DNA of 35,352 bases, from NCBI RefSeq assembly GCF_000379805.1, contig NZ_KB903549.1, forward strand, positions 42,101 to 77,452, given 5' to 3'. The notes under the pieces are model-generated. The model did no database searches. It saw nothing but the letters and a program-made list of their open reading frames with translations, and was not told the DNA's origin. The translations under genes and the position numbers were made by a program. Below are positions 18,523-27,717 of the stretch, in pieces; the first letter of the stretch is position 1, and every line of letters starts with the position of its first letter. Source of the DNA: Lewinella cohaerens DSM 23179. GTDB taxonomy: Bacteria; Bacteroidota; Bacteroidia; Chitinophagales; Saprospiraceae.

Positions 18523-21500
18523 ATGAATCCCATGCACCGATATTTACTTTCCATACTAACCACCTTTACACTCTTTGTAGCGCTGCCTTTAAGTAGCCTG
18601 CAAGGACAAGAAACCGCATTCGTATACGGTGATGAATTCCTTTGTCCCGACCAGTGTGGACAATGGTTTGTAGAGTTCCCTCAAGACCCTAACCTTAGTT
18701 ACCATTGGTCAATCTACGACGGTACCTCTCCGGATAATGGAACCCTCTGGAGTGAACAGGAAGGGATTGGCTTGTTTACCTACGATCTATGTAACGGACC
18801 AATCAATATACCACTACCTCCCGGTGTATACACGGTCTACCTCGTTGTAAGTGGGCCGGGGGGAACAGACGTCATCGCTACTGGACAAACCAACTTTTAC
18901 GTAGAAGATTTCTTCGACCTCTTTGGAGAAGCCTACGGCCAGCATATTACAGATTGCGAACAGGATTCTTTTACAATCAACCTACCTGGTGGCTTGGATG
19001 AATGCTATGAAGTATGTGTAGGTTCGACTTCTACCGTCAGTATGGACAACATTTTTGTCTCTACCCCAAATGGACAAACCACCTCGATAAACCTTAATCA
19101 GGGGCAGTGGTCGGTTACCAACGGTACAATCATTCCCACTGTAAATACCGACGATAGTAATTTCAACCTTGCCGAAGTGTATGCATCTCCAGGGCAGACG
19201 GTCTGTGTGCCTTTGACGGTCAATAATTTTGACAACATACAGGGGATGCAATTCAGTATCAACTATAATGCAGGCATCCTTGACTTCCTCTCCTTCCAAA
19301 ATATCACGAATAGTCTTCCTGGCTTTTCGATTGAATCACTAGAAATCCCTTTTCCTGGTAATGTAACCGTCTCATGGAATAACTCTATGGGGGAAGGGGT
19401 TGATTTACCAGATGGCACTGTCCTTACTGAAATTTGCTATGTTGTAGAAGGTACGACCTCTTCTTCGCTGAGTTTTTCAAGTACGCCGATCCAAATCGAA
19501 ATCGTAGACGGTAATGGCAACATTGTTCCCTTCGATAACAACACCGGTGCAGTCATCATTGGCTCCCCGCCAGCCAATACCATTTCTATTCTTTGGGATG
19601 AAGAAGGCCCCGGTCGGGCAACCTTCTCCTATTGGTATATCAGTGATAACGGTTGTGATATTTACTCCAGCGTTGATGTTTGTTTCGATGTTATCCCTCC
19701 ACCCCCTGCTGACTTCACCACTCAACCTCCTGTAAGCCCCAATGGCCTTTTGGAGATTTGTGAAGGCCAAACGGTGTTCTTTACCAGCGAGGCCACAGAA
19801 GCCGATGCTTACCTGTGGGACTTTGGCGATGGTGGCGGCTCCTCACTGCCCAACCCACAACATACCTACAACGTTGCGGGTACCTTCGAAGTCGAACTTA
19901 TCACTAGCTCAGGGTGTGAATGTGCAGATACAAGCAGACTTACTGTCATCGTAGAAGGCAATGACGCGCCTTTTGTCGATTGTGTCGCCACTATTTGTGA
20001 AGGCACTTCGGTTACTTATACCGCCAACACTGGCTGTAGCAGCTACGACTGGACTATCAGTGCCAATGGTAGTATTCTCGACGGCGGCGGACCAGCAGAT
20101 GATTTTATCACGATTCAGTGGGGCGCTGGACCTATTGGCGAAATTACATTAGAAACAGATGGCTGCCCCGACCTCAGTGACTGTACAGAGGCCGCTTATC
20201 TGCAAGTCCCCATTATTTCCAATAGTACTACCATTGAAGGACCAGCACAAGTTTGTCGAGGCGATCAAACCGTATATACTGTTCCTCCTTTTGAAGGCAC
20301 GGAATTCAACTGGAGCGTTTCCTCTTTTGGAACGATCATTGACGGGCAAGGCACCCCTAGTGTAACCATCGAATGGTCTGACGGCCCAATTCCTGCTGGT
20401 GCACAAACTGTAAGTGTCGACTATACAAACTGTTACCTCGAATGTGGCGGCAGTGCCCAGATGGATGTGTTTGTACGTCCTGAATTTTACCTTACAGGTG
20501 AAATAGAGGTTTGTGAAAACAGCACGGAAGACTATGCTGTTATAAACACCCAAACCAACGTTGGTTTCCCCGCCAACTTCAGCGTCCTTGCCTCCGATGG
20601 CAGCACCGTATGGACGAGCCCTGGCTCGGGAAGTTCTTTCCCTATCGACTGGAATTTCGGTGCTGGTGATTTTACCTTGGTGGCTACGCCCCAAAACCCT
20701 GCTGACTACTGTACCCTTTTGGCAGAAATGGCCGTGAAAGTAATTCCTCAACCAGCGGCAGTTGCTACCATCAACGGACAAACAGAAATTTGTGCAGGCA
20801 TTGCCTACACCTATAGTATAGCCAACCCTATCGACGGAGAACGCTATCGCTGGACGATCAACAACGCAGGTACAACCACTAACAGAGAAGGAGCTTCTAT
20901 TGCTGTGATCTGGAATGCCGGAGGGCCCTACGAACTGAGTGTCATCCGCCTTTCTCCTCCTTTATTCTGTGCTTCTGCGGCAACCTCTCTCTCTATTGGT
21001 GCCGTAAGTAGTTTTGCCATCAGCGGCGACAATCAGGTCTGCATGGACCAGTTAGCTGCTTATACCAGCGATCAAACCGGTGATGTATTTTACGATTGGG
21101 CTATTCAGCCCGCGAGTGCCGGCACCATTACAGGTGACCCCACCGCCGCAGACATTGAAGTCCTCTGGCACAGTGCCGGACCAGCAACCGTAACCCTCGA
21201 CATTTGTGGACAACAGGAAACCTTTGTGGTAACCGTAAACGCGCCCCCTCAGCCGGTAGTTAACCATCCGGCTTCCATTTGTCCTGGTGTTACCGCTCCG
21301 GTAAGTACAACTGCTGCTTTTGCCACTTACTCTTGGCAAGATGCGGAAGGTTTGGAACTATCTACCAGTCCAACACCAGACCTAGCGGGAGGCTATTACC
21401 GGCTAGAAGTAACCGATGCTATCGGTTGTGTAGGACGTACGACCTTCCAGATTTACGAATTCCCGGAATCTAATATTAGCATCAGTACGCCTGACTTTAC

Positions 21501-24500
21501 GCTTTTCTGTAACGTTCCTCCTTTGAGTCGCTTATATGCGGTAAATACCGAGGATGGTTATACCTACCAATGGTACCAAAACGGGGCGGCCCTTGCCGGA
21601 GAAACCGGCTCTAACTACACCGCTACTGCTTTTGGAGCCTACCACGTAGACATCATTGATGAAAACGGATGTGCCTTTTCTTCCAACACCATAAATGTAG
21701 AAGACAACTGTACCGATATTCGCTGTACAGGAGGAGGAGCAGGTTGCAACAACCCAGGCCACACCTTTACGGCAATGGACAACGGCTCTTGTGACGACCG
21801 CGCTTATACGGCGATTGCCACGGGGAGTATTCCTGGTAGTGTTTTCTGGAACTTCGATGATCCAGACAGTGGTGCTGCTAATAGTGGTTCAGGTGTCAAC
21901 GTGACCCACCAGTACACCAAGCCTGGTTTCTATCGGGTGCTAATGGGAGCACTCTATGACGATGGCATGGGTGGTTCGGTATTGTGTCGGGAAATCCTTC
22001 CGGATACTGTTTTTGCGGTCGCTGACTTTGAGTACGATGGCGTTTGCCCAGGGGCACCAGTTCAGTTTTATGATCTTACTACTTTTCTGGATCTAGCGAC
22101 TATTACTAGCTGGAGTTGGGACTTTGGCGACCCTGCCAGTGGCGTAGATAATACCTCTACCGATAAGGATCCCATACACATCTTCAGCGGTGGTGGTGAC
22201 TACCAAGTGAGTTTAACTGCTACAACTGACCAGGGCTGTAGTACGACCATCACCAAAACGGTCAGTATCTATCCCTTACCTTTCACCAACTTCTTGGAAC
22301 CTGATGTGAGTTGTGCATTAACAGCCATCGAATTCAACGCTGATGTAGAAGCCACCGTCTCCGAAGTAATGTGGAATTTTGGCGAAGCTAGCAGCGGGGA
22401 TGCCAACACCTCCACCTTATTTGACTCTTACCATCTTTTTGCCACTCCCGGCAATTATTTGGTAAGCCTGGAAGCAACCAGCATTTATGGCTGTGTCAAC
22501 ACCTTTGATCGTACCATTGCGATCATACCCAACACCTTGAGCGGAGAGATTGACCCACCGGGCACTTCGACCTTATGTGAAGGGGACGAACTTACCTTGA
22601 ACGCTCCAGGAAACGGCGCTACCTCATGGCTTTGGTCTACCACCGAAGATACGCAAGCGATTACAGTTGACGAAGCGGCAGCTTATAGTGTAGTACTTAC
22701 CGATGACGATGGCTGTACTTACAGCCCTCAGCCTGTTTTGGTAGATATTATTCCAGCACCTCAAAGTCCGATTCGTTCTGTCACTTATAATGACTTCAAC
22801 CAACCGACGGCCTTTACTTACGATACCTTGTATGTATGTTTTGGTGAAGATATCTTCTTGGAAACAGAAGAGACTGCCGGCTATACTTACCAATGGTCAA
22901 ACGGAGATACCGGTGTTGATACGGAATACACCGAAGACCGAGGCAACCTACTTGCCGCTGGTGAATACCTCATCACCATGGATGTTACGGATACCAGCAC
23001 CGGGTGTAGCGCAACCGAAGGATTTGTGATCATTGTTCATCCAACACCAGATATTCCTGTTTTGGATTCGGGCAACAGTGCATTGTGCGCAGGCACGACC
23101 GCTACCATTTCTGTTAGCAACCCTCAGGCCAATGTTATCTACTTCTGGAGCAGTGGCGATACCGGACCAAGTATCACTACAGATGAAGCAGGTGAATACT
23201 ATGTTACTTCCGTCAATATTTACGGTTGCCGCAATGAAAGCGAAGTCACCGAAGTACTAGAAGGACCAGACATTAGCTTGGTGCCTAATGGTTGTCATAC
23301 GCGCTGTGCGCCGGATACCCTTTGTTTGCCAACAATCCCTGACGTTATCAGCTACCAATGGTACCTAGATGGTGTATTGATTCCTGCTCCTGATGGAACG
23401 ATCCCGAATTTGATTGTAGATCAAAGCGGTAGCTATACTCTGGAAATGGAGGATATCAATGGCTGTGTACAAACCAGCAATCCTTTAAATATTGACCTCC
23501 TTCCTGGCTTTGGTACTTTCTTTGGTAATGTTTACTATGATATGAACAACAACGAGATGATCGATGCCGCAGATAGCTTAGCGGGCGACATTGAAGTTGA
23601 ACTATCCGGTAACCTGGGACTACAAGATGCCATTATCACCCCAATTGATGGCACTTATGGCTTTGTGAATGTTCCCGAAGATGACTATACCCTTTCGATT
23701 GACGAAATGACCGTTCCTGCCAGCTGGATACCGCAAATAGCTTCTATTGACACCACCTTTATGGGTTGTGACCAAGAGGTTGTTATTAACTGGTTGTTAA
23801 TACAGGATTGCGATTTTGACACCTCTTTCGTTGCCAGTATTTGTCCGGGTGAGGATTATATGTTCCAAGGTCAGCCTTATGCCATTGGCAGTAACAACAC
23901 CATTCAAACTTCCTCTGCTCAGGGTTGCGACTCTACATTTACCTTTACGGTAACAGCATTGCCAAGTAGTACCGAAATTCTCGGTGTAGAGGTTTGTGCC
24001 GGTGAAACCTACAGCTATGCTGGAGCAGAATACCCCATCGGCACCGACGAGATGATCACCTTTATAAATAGCGCAGGTTGTGATTCTATCGTCCAGCTTC
24101 AGGTACTGGAATCACCAAGCACTTCCGAAATTCTCGGTGTAGAGGTTTGTACCGGTGAAACCTATAGCTATGCTGGAGTAGAATACCCTATCGGCACCGA
24201 TGAGTTGATCACCTTCACCAATAGTTTAGGTTGTGATTCTATCGTCCAGCTTCAGGTAGTGGCTTCTCCCGAAGCAAGCTTTGCCCTGAGTACAGAAGAA
24301 AGTTGCCAGGGGCTACCAACGGGTACCCTCACGGTGGTGCCGAACACAGGTATGGCGCCTTTTGTTTATGCAATTGACGATGGTGACTTCCAGACCCAAG
24401 CCGCATTTACAGACCTTGAAGCTGGCGCTTATGATCTTATCGTCGAAGACGCCAATGGTTGCCAATACCTTGAAAGTTTCGCGGTGGATGCTTCTCCAAG

Positions 24501-25023
24501 TCTTGTTGTCGATGCCTCTGACATGATATTGCCATGTGATAGTGCAGCAGTTCAATTGCTGCCGGAAATCGTAAGCGGTGACGATGGCTTCCTCCTTTTC
24601 CAGTGGAGCGATGGCATTACGACCCTTGGACGGCAAGTAAGCACTCCGGGAACATTGTATCTAGAGGTAAGCAATGGTTGTGAAACAGTAAGCCTGCCTG
24701 TGACGGTAGAAGCAGAAAAATCGCCAGAAGGCTCGCTTATCTATGTCCCAAATGCATTCTCTCCTAATAACGATGGAGCCAACGACACCTTTAAGGTCTA
24801 TCCTGGCCAAGATGTCCAGATTGATGATATCGACTTCCAGGTTTTTGATCGCTGGGGCAGCATGATTTTCGATGCTCAGCAAGGTGATGACGAATGGGAT
24901 GGTGTCAACAATGGTCGGCGCGCAGCGCAGGGTGTTTACATCTGGCAATTAAAAGCAAAAGTAAACTTGTGTGGACAAGTAGTAGATATTGTCCAGCAAG
25001 GTGAAGTTATATTGGTTCGCTAA
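18523..25023 (+). CDS. giant T9SS type B multidomain surface protein (cohesin-like, PKD-like, SdrD-B-like)
   Basis: A 2166-residue protein with signal peptide (MHRYLLSILTTFTLFVALPL, cleavage near 27-29). Residues ~215-347 look like a cohesin-type domain: AEVYASPGQTVCVPLTVNN, then MQFSINYNAGILDFLSF, and a late VTVSWNN strand. PKD-like modules occur near 415-480 (YLWDFGDGGG), 1105-1160 and 1167-1335 (SWSWDFGDPASG). In between are many Cys-containing Ig-like units starting with an (I/V)C pair. An SdrD-B-like module (FFGNVYYDMNNNEMIDAADS) is near 1665-1760. Three copies of a 51-residue repeat follow to ~1912. The last ~95 residues are the gliding-motility/T9SS type B tail (VPNAFSPNNDGANDTF, FQVFDRWG). 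Probably an adhesin or matrix scaffold on the cell surface. It is monocistronic, with its own promoter and a tandem terminator. Confidence 0.88.
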   Translation: MNPMHRYLLSILTTFTLFVALPLSSLQGQETAFVYGDEFLCPDQCGQWFVEFPQDPNLSYHWSIYDGTSPDNGTLWSEQEGIGLFTYDLCNGPINIPLPPGVYTVYLVVSGPGGTDVIATGQTNFYVEDFFDLFGEAYGQHITDCEQDSFTINLPGGLDECYEVCVGSTSTVSMDNIFVSTPNGQTTSINLNQGQWSVTNGTIIPTVNTDDSNFNLAEVYASPGQTVCVPLTVNNFDNIQGMQFSINYNAGILDFLSFQNITNSLPGFSIESLEIPFPGNVTVSWNNSMGEGVDLPDGTVLTEICYVVEGTTSSSLSFSSTPIQIEIVDGNGNIVPFDNNTGAVIIGSPPANTISILWDEEGPGRATFSYWYISDNGCDIYSSVDVCFDVIPPPPADFTTQPPVSPNGLLEICEGQTVFFTSEATEADAYLWDFGDGGGSSLPNPQHTYNVAGTFEVELITSSGCECADTSRLTVIVEGNDAPFVDCVATICEGTSVTYTANTGCSSYDWTISANGSILDGGGPADDFITIQWGAGPIGEITLETDGCPDLSDCTEAAYLQVPIISNSTTIEGPAQVCRGDQTVYTVPPFEGTEFNWSVSSFGTIIDGQGTPSVTIEWSDGPIPAGAQTVSVDYTNCYLECGGSAQMDVFVRPEFYLTGEIEVCENSTEDYAVINTQTNVGFPANFSVLASDGSTVWTSPGSGSSFPIDWNFGAGDFTLVATPQNPADYCTLLAEMAVKVIPQPAAVATINGQTEICAGIAYTYSIANPIDGERYRWTINNAGTTTNREGASIAVIWNAGGPYELSVIRLSPPLFCASAATSLSIGAVSSFAISGDNQVCMDQLAAYTSDQTGDVFYDWAIQPASAGTITGDPTAADIEVLWHSAGPATVTLDICGQQETFVVTVNAPPQPVVNHPASICPGVTAPVSTTAAFATYSWQDAEGLELSTSPTPDLAGGYYRLEVTDAIGCVGRTTFQIYEFPESNISISTPDFTLFCNVPPLSRLYAVNTEDGYTYQWYQNGAALAGETGSNYTATAFGAYHVDIIDENGCAFSSNTINVEDNCTDIRCTGGGAGCNNPGHTFTAMDNGSCDDRAYTAIATGSIPGSVFWNFDDPDSGAANSGSGVNVTHQYTKPGFYRVLMGALYDDGMGGSVLCREILPDTVFAVADFEYDGVCPGAPVQFYDLTTFLDLATITSWSWDFGDPASGVDNTSTDKDPIHIFSGGGDYQVSLTATTDQGCSTTITKTVSIYPLPFTNFLEPDVSCALTAIEFNADVEATVSEVMWNFGEASSGDANTSTLFDSYHLFATPGNYLVSLEATSIYGCVNTFDRTIAIIPNTLSGEIDPPGTSTLCEGDELTLNAPGNGATSWLWSTTEDTQAITVDEAAAYSVVLTDDDGCTYSPQPVLVDIIPAPQSPIRSVTYNDFNQPTAFTYDTLYVCFGEDIFLETEETAGYTYQWSNGDTGVDTEYTEDRGNLLAAGEYLITMDVTDTSTGCSATEGFVIIVHPTPDIPVLDSGNSALCAGTTATISVSNPQANVIYFWSSGDTGPSITTDEAGEYYVTSVNIYGCRNESEVTEVLEGPDISLVPNGCHTRCAPDTLCLPTIPDVISYQWYLDGVLIPAPDGTIPNLIVDQSGSYTLEMEDINGCVQTSNPLNIDLLPGFGTFFGNVYYDMNNNEMIDAADSLAGDIEVELSGNLGLQDAIITPIDGTYGFVNVPEDDYTLSIDEMTVPASWIPQIASIDTTFMGCDQEVVINWLLIQDCDFDTSFVASICPGEDYMFQGQPYAIGSNNTIQTSSAQGCDSTFTFTVTALPSSTEILGVEVCAGETYSYAGAEYPIGTDEMITFINSAGCDSIVQLQVLESPSTSEILGVEVCTGETYSYAGVEYPIGTDELITFTNSLGCDSIVQLQVVASPEASFALSTEESCQGLPTGTLTVVPNTGMAPFVYAIDDGDFQTQAAFTDLEAGAYDLIVEDANGCQYLESFAVDASPSLVVDASDMILPCDSAAVQLLPEIVSGDDGFLLFQWSDGITTLGRQVSTPGTLYLEVSNGCETVSLPVTVEAEKSPEGSLIYVPNAFSPNNDGANDTFKVYPGQDVQIDDIDFQVFDRWGSMIFDAQQGDDEWDGVNNGRRAAQGVYIWQLKAKVNLCGQVVDIVQQGEVILVR
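23972..24270 (+). repeat. recent tandem duplication, 153-bp (51-residue) unit
   Basis: Two near-identical copies offset by exactly 153 bp begin CCGAAATTCTCGGTGTAGAG at 23972 and 24125. They encode EILGVEVCAGETYSYAG and EILGVEVCTGETYSYAG, and both end GCDSIVQLQV. A more diverged third copy precedes them (ICPGEDYMFQG ... GCDSTFTFTV). High nucleotide identity implies recent expansion or gene conversion. Confidence 0.85.
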
Positions 25024-25024
25024 G

Positions 25025-25085
25025 TGTGTTGCTATGGCCCGGATCTATTTCCGGGCCAGGCAACGCACATTTTCGTTCCTTTTTA
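25025..25085 (+). terminator. intrinsic terminator after the giant surface protein gene
   Basis: TGGCCCGG (25035-25042) pairs with CCGGGCCA (25051-25058). An outer arm TGTGTTGC pairs with GCAACGCACA with a two-base bulge. A T-rich run follows. Confidence 0.75.
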
Positions 25086-25110
25086 AAAGACGAGTAGTAA
25101 ATCCTTATTT

Positions 25111-25147
25111 AGCGGATGGAAGCAATAGCTTTTCATCCGCTTTTTTT
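25111..25147 (+). terminator. second intrinsic terminator, abutting the next promoter
   Basis: AGCGGATG (25111-25118) and CATCCGCT (25134-25141) are perfect 8-bp arms, with partial pairing inside (GAAGC/GCTTTTC), followed by seven Ts. The last T is the first base of the TACCTTTG box for the following gene. Confidence 0.75.
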
Positions 25148-25154
25148 ACCTTTG
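25147..25154 (+). promoter_or_regulatory. promoter -7 box (TACCTTTG) of the DUF3127-moa cluster
   Basis: An exact TAnnTTTG match beginning in the terminator T-tract. It predicts a leader of about 65 bases before the ATG at 25227. Confidence 0.6.
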
Positions 25155-25226
25155 GAGATTAAGGTATACCCTACCTCATTTTTAAGCCTTTGGCTTCCTC
25201 TATTGAAACTAAATATTATTATTGAT

Positions 25227-25592
25227 ATGTCTTATGAATTAACCGGAAAACTCCACAAAAAATACCCCACTGAAAACAAAACGGACAGCTTTCAGGCGCG
25301 GGAATTCGTGGTGTTGATGGAAAGTGGGAACTACCCTCAATACATCAAACTACAACTGACGCAAGATCGTTGTGCTTTACTTGATCCTTATGAAGAAGGT
25401 CAGGAAATTAAAGTACACTTCGACCTTCGTGGACGAGAGTGGAACGAAAAATACTTCACCAACCTTAATGCTTGGCGCATTGAAGCTCCTGCCGCAGCTA
25501 CCGCTCCTTCGGCATCAGCTGGTGAAGAGAACTTCTTCCCTGCCGCAGGTGATGAACCTACCGTAGCAGCGGATGATGATTTGCCATTCTAA
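25227..25592 (+). CDS. DUF3127 domain-containing protein
   Basis: A 121-residue cytoplasmic protein. MSYELTGKLHKKYPTENKTD opens the DUF3127 domain, which runs to about residue 90 (QEIKVHFDLRGREWNEKYFT). The pattern of short beta strands suggests an OB-like fold and the family has been linked to single-stranded DNA binding; I treat that as unproven. The tail is low-complexity (Ala, Pro, Glu, Asp) and ends DDDLPF, reminiscent of the acidic tails of single-stranded DNA-binding proteins. The ATG at 25227 is preferred; an upstream in-frame ATG at 25116 lies inside the terminator stem. moaA starts 8 bp after the stop, so the two are probably co-transcribed, though no functional link to Moco is known to me. 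Confidence 0.85.
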   Translation: MSYELTGKLHKKYPTENKTDSFQAREFVVLMESGNYPQYIKLQLTQDRCALLDPYEEGQEIKVHFDLRGREWNEKYFTNLNAWRIEAPAAATAPSASAGEENFFPAAGDEPTVAADDDLPF

Positions 25593-25600
25593 CCTAATCT

Positions 25601-26599
25601 ATGCCCGGGCAACTATTTGACAACCATGGCCGGCAGATCAACTACCTGCGCTTAGCAGTTACTGATCGCTGTAACCTTCGCTGCTTTTACTGCATGCCGG
25701 AGGAGGGTATCAATTATGTTGCCCGGACACAGCTCCTCTCTTACGAAGAAATGCTTCGGATCGTACAAGTACTTGTACCTCTGGGGATTGAAAAAATACG
25801 TTTAACGGGTGGTGAGCCCTTTTTGCGCAAAGATTTCATGCCTTTTTTACGGACCATCAGTAAAATCGATGGCCTGAAGCAAATCAACCTCACCACCAAC
25901 GGTACACTTACCGAACAGTACGTCCCCGAACTCAAACAAATCGGTATTCATTCCGTCAATCTTAGTATTGACACCTTGGATCGGCAGCGTTTTTACGAGA
26001 TTACTCGGCGGGATAGCCTGCCGGAAGTTTGGCGTACCTTCGAAGCACTTGTAGCACACCGTATTGATACCAAACTGAATGCCGTCGTGATGGACCAGCA
26101 GAATATTGAAGATATTTTGCCCATGGTAGCGCTCACCAAGGAATACCCGGTTAGTGTTCGCTTTATCGAAGAGATGCCTTTCAATGGCGACACCGCTCAT
26201 TATAAAAAACTGCCCTGGGATCATCGACGGATAACGGAGCATATTCGTTCTGCTTACCCCGATCTAGAAAAGCTAGTTGACCCTCCCGGTAGTACCTCTT
26301 ACAATTATCGTATTCCTGGCCACCAGGGCACAGTAGGCATCATCGCCGCCTATTCTCGCACTTTTTGCGGCAGTTGCAACCGCATCCGGGTTACACCTAA
26401 AGGCTTGCTAAAAACATGCCTTTACGACCAGGGAGTGCTCAGTATTCGCGATATCATGCGGGCGGGTGCTACCAACGATCAATTGGCAGATGCCTTCACC
26501 TCTGCACTCCAACACCGGGCCAAAGACGGCTGGGAAGCAGAAGGCCGCCAAAACAATGACCCCAATGCTCGAGAAAGCATGGCTACGATTGGGGGGTAA
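25601..26599 (+). CDS. moaA: GTP 3',8-cyclase MoaA
   Basis: Radical-SAM enzyme that converts GTP to 3',8-cyclo-GTP, the first step of molybdenum cofactor synthesis, acting with MoaC. It has 332 residues. The N-terminal SAM cluster motif is CNLRCFYC (C24, C28, C31), followed by RLTGGEPFLR. The second, substrate-side cluster is C256, C259 and C273 in FCGSCNRIRVTPKGLLKTC. The C-terminal Gly-Gly needed in trans by the active site is present (MATIGG). All key residues are intact and the length is normal. It is part of a plus-strand cluster with moaC and mobA, separated from moaC by a Uma2-family gene. Confidence 0.97.
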   Translation: MPGQLFDNHGRQINYLRLAVTDRCNLRCFYCMPEEGINYVARTQLLSYEEMLRIVQVLVPLGIEKIRLTGGEPFLRKDFMPFLRTISKIDGLKQINLTTNGTLTEQYVPELKQIGIHSVNLSIDTLDRQRFYEITRRDSLPEVWRTFEALVAHRIDTKLNAVVMDQQNIEDILPMVALTKEYPVSVRFIEEMPFNGDTAHYKKLPWDHRRITEHIRSAYPDLEKLVDPPGSTSYNYRIPGHQGTVGIIAAYSRTFCGSCNRIRVTPKGLLKTCLYDQGVLSIRDIMRAGATNDQLADAFTSALQHRAKDGWEAEGRQNNDPNARESMATIGG

Positions 26600-26651
26600 A
26601 CCAACTTTATTTTCGTACTTATTGTTATATTTAGGAATAAAGACATTGCTA

Positions 26652-27224
26652 ATGAAACAAACAACCGTCGCTCTGACTGACCTTTACAAATGGACGGTTT
26701 CAGAGTTTCAGCAAATGGTAACAGCAGGAATTATAGAAGAAGACGCTCACGTCGAATTACTTCACGGTCAAATTGTACAAATGAGTCCCGTAGGAAAATT
26801 CCATGCTGCTTGTGTTAGTTTTTTGAATGATTGGTTGGGCCAACAACTACGATCCGATTTCATTATCAGGGTACAGGACCCTATAAAAATGGATGATCAT
26901 TCTGAACCAGAACCAGATATTGCGGTCGTTAAGCGGCGTGCAGATTTCTATGCCAGTCACCTTCCCGGCCCTGACGATATTGAATTCCTGATTGAAGTTG
27001 CAGACTCCTCTCTCCAAAAAGACCAAGAGGTTAAGGCTCCTCTCTATGCCCGGTTTGGTATCAAAGAATTTTGGCTGGTGGATTTGTCAAAACAAACCTT
27101 ACACCATTATACAATGCCAGCGAATGATGCCTATCAACAATGCAAAACCTTTACCTTAAACGATCAGTTTGAGCACCCTTTACTTGGTATAGTTGTTATC
27201 AGTAAATTATTCCCCTGGCTTTAA
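26652..27224 (+). CDS. Uma2-family (DUF820) putative restriction-endonuclease-like protein
   Basis: A 190-residue protein of the Uma2 family, predicted to have a PD-(D/E)xK nuclease fold. Features seen are VELLHGQIVQMSPVGKFHA near the N-terminus, EPEPDIAVV carrying the likely catalytic Asp, and IEVADSSLQKDQEVKAPLYA carrying Glu and Lys; GIKEFWLVD closes the core. The ATG at 26652 is used: a longer frame from 26466 overlaps moaA and adds unrelated residues. No biological role is established for this family; it is common as multicopy mobile-looking genes in cyanobacteria and some Bacteroidota. It lies 52 bp after moaA and 13 bp before moaC, so it would be read with the Moco genes. An imperfect -7 box (TATATTTA) is in the 52-bp gap. 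Confidence 0.85.
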   Translation: MKQTTVALTDLYKWTVSEFQQMVTAGIIEEDAHVELLHGQIVQMSPVGKFHAACVSFLNDWLGQQLRSDFIIRVQDPIKMDDHSEPEPDIAVVKRRADFYASHLPGPDDIEFLIEVADSSLQKDQEVKAPLYARFGIKEFWLVDLSKQTLHHYTMPANDAYQQCKTFTLNDQFEHPLLGIVVISKLFPWL

Positions 27225-27237
27225 TTCTTTCCAAAAC

Positions 27238-27714
27238 ATGTCTTCCTTCACACATCTTGATGCTGCCGGTAATCCATCCATGGTCGATGTTGGCAACAAA
27301 AACGTTACGCGCCGTACAGCCGTAGCACAAGCCATCGTCGTTCTCGGAGACGAAATTATGAACAAGCTCGACAACAAGGATATTCAAACGAAGAAAGGTC
27401 CTGTTTTTCAGACGGCTATATTGGCTGGGATCATGGGCGCTAAAAGGACAAGTGAACTGATTCCACTCTGCCATCCTTTGGCTTTGGAAAAAGTGGGCGT
27501 TGATATTAATATTAATGAGGCGAGGGAAGTCGTTATTACCTGTACAGCTCGCCTTTCCGGCAAAACCGGCGTAGAGATGGAAGCCCTCACCGGCGCCAGT
27601 GTAGCCGCCCTCACCATCTACGATATGTGCAAAGCTTTCAGCCACGATATTGTGATAAAATCTACCCGCTTGTTGGAGAAGACGGGGGGGAAGTCTGATT
27701 ATCAATCTGCTTAG
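27238..27714 (+). CDS. moaC: cyclic pyranopterin monophosphate synthase MoaC
   Basis: Converts MoaA's 3',8-cyclo-GTP to cyclic pyranopterin monophosphate in the cytoplasm. It has 158 residues against a usual ~160. Hallmark motifs are MVDVGNKNVTRRTAVAQ, GAKRTSELIPLCHPL and EMEALTGASVAALTIYDMCKA, which carry the active-site Lys, His and Asp. The ATG at 27238 is chosen because MSSFTHLDAAGNPSMVDV is the family's start; a longer frame from 27193 overlaps the Uma2 gene. No Shine-Dalgarno sequence is seen. The mobA fusion begins 3 bp after the stop, which indicates tight co-translation. Confidence 0.96.
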   Translation: MSSFTHLDAAGNPSMVDVGNKNVTRRTAVAQAIVVLGDEIMNKLDNKDIQTKKGPVFQTAILAGIMGAKRTSELIPLCHPLALEKVGVDININEAREVVITCTARLSGKTGVEMEALTGASVAALTIYDMCKAFSHDIVIKSTRLLEKTGGKSDYQSA

Positions 27715-27717
27715 ATT

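Noticed and set aside
20149-20781. A 210-codon minus-strand frame inside the giant surface gene
   Set aside because: It is antisense to a continuous 2166-codon frame with clear domain structure; no promoter or homology is visible.
26466-26651. An N-terminal extension of the Uma2-family protein
   Set aside because: The extra 62 codons overlap moaA in another frame, whereas the start at 26652 gives the family's normal N-terminus.
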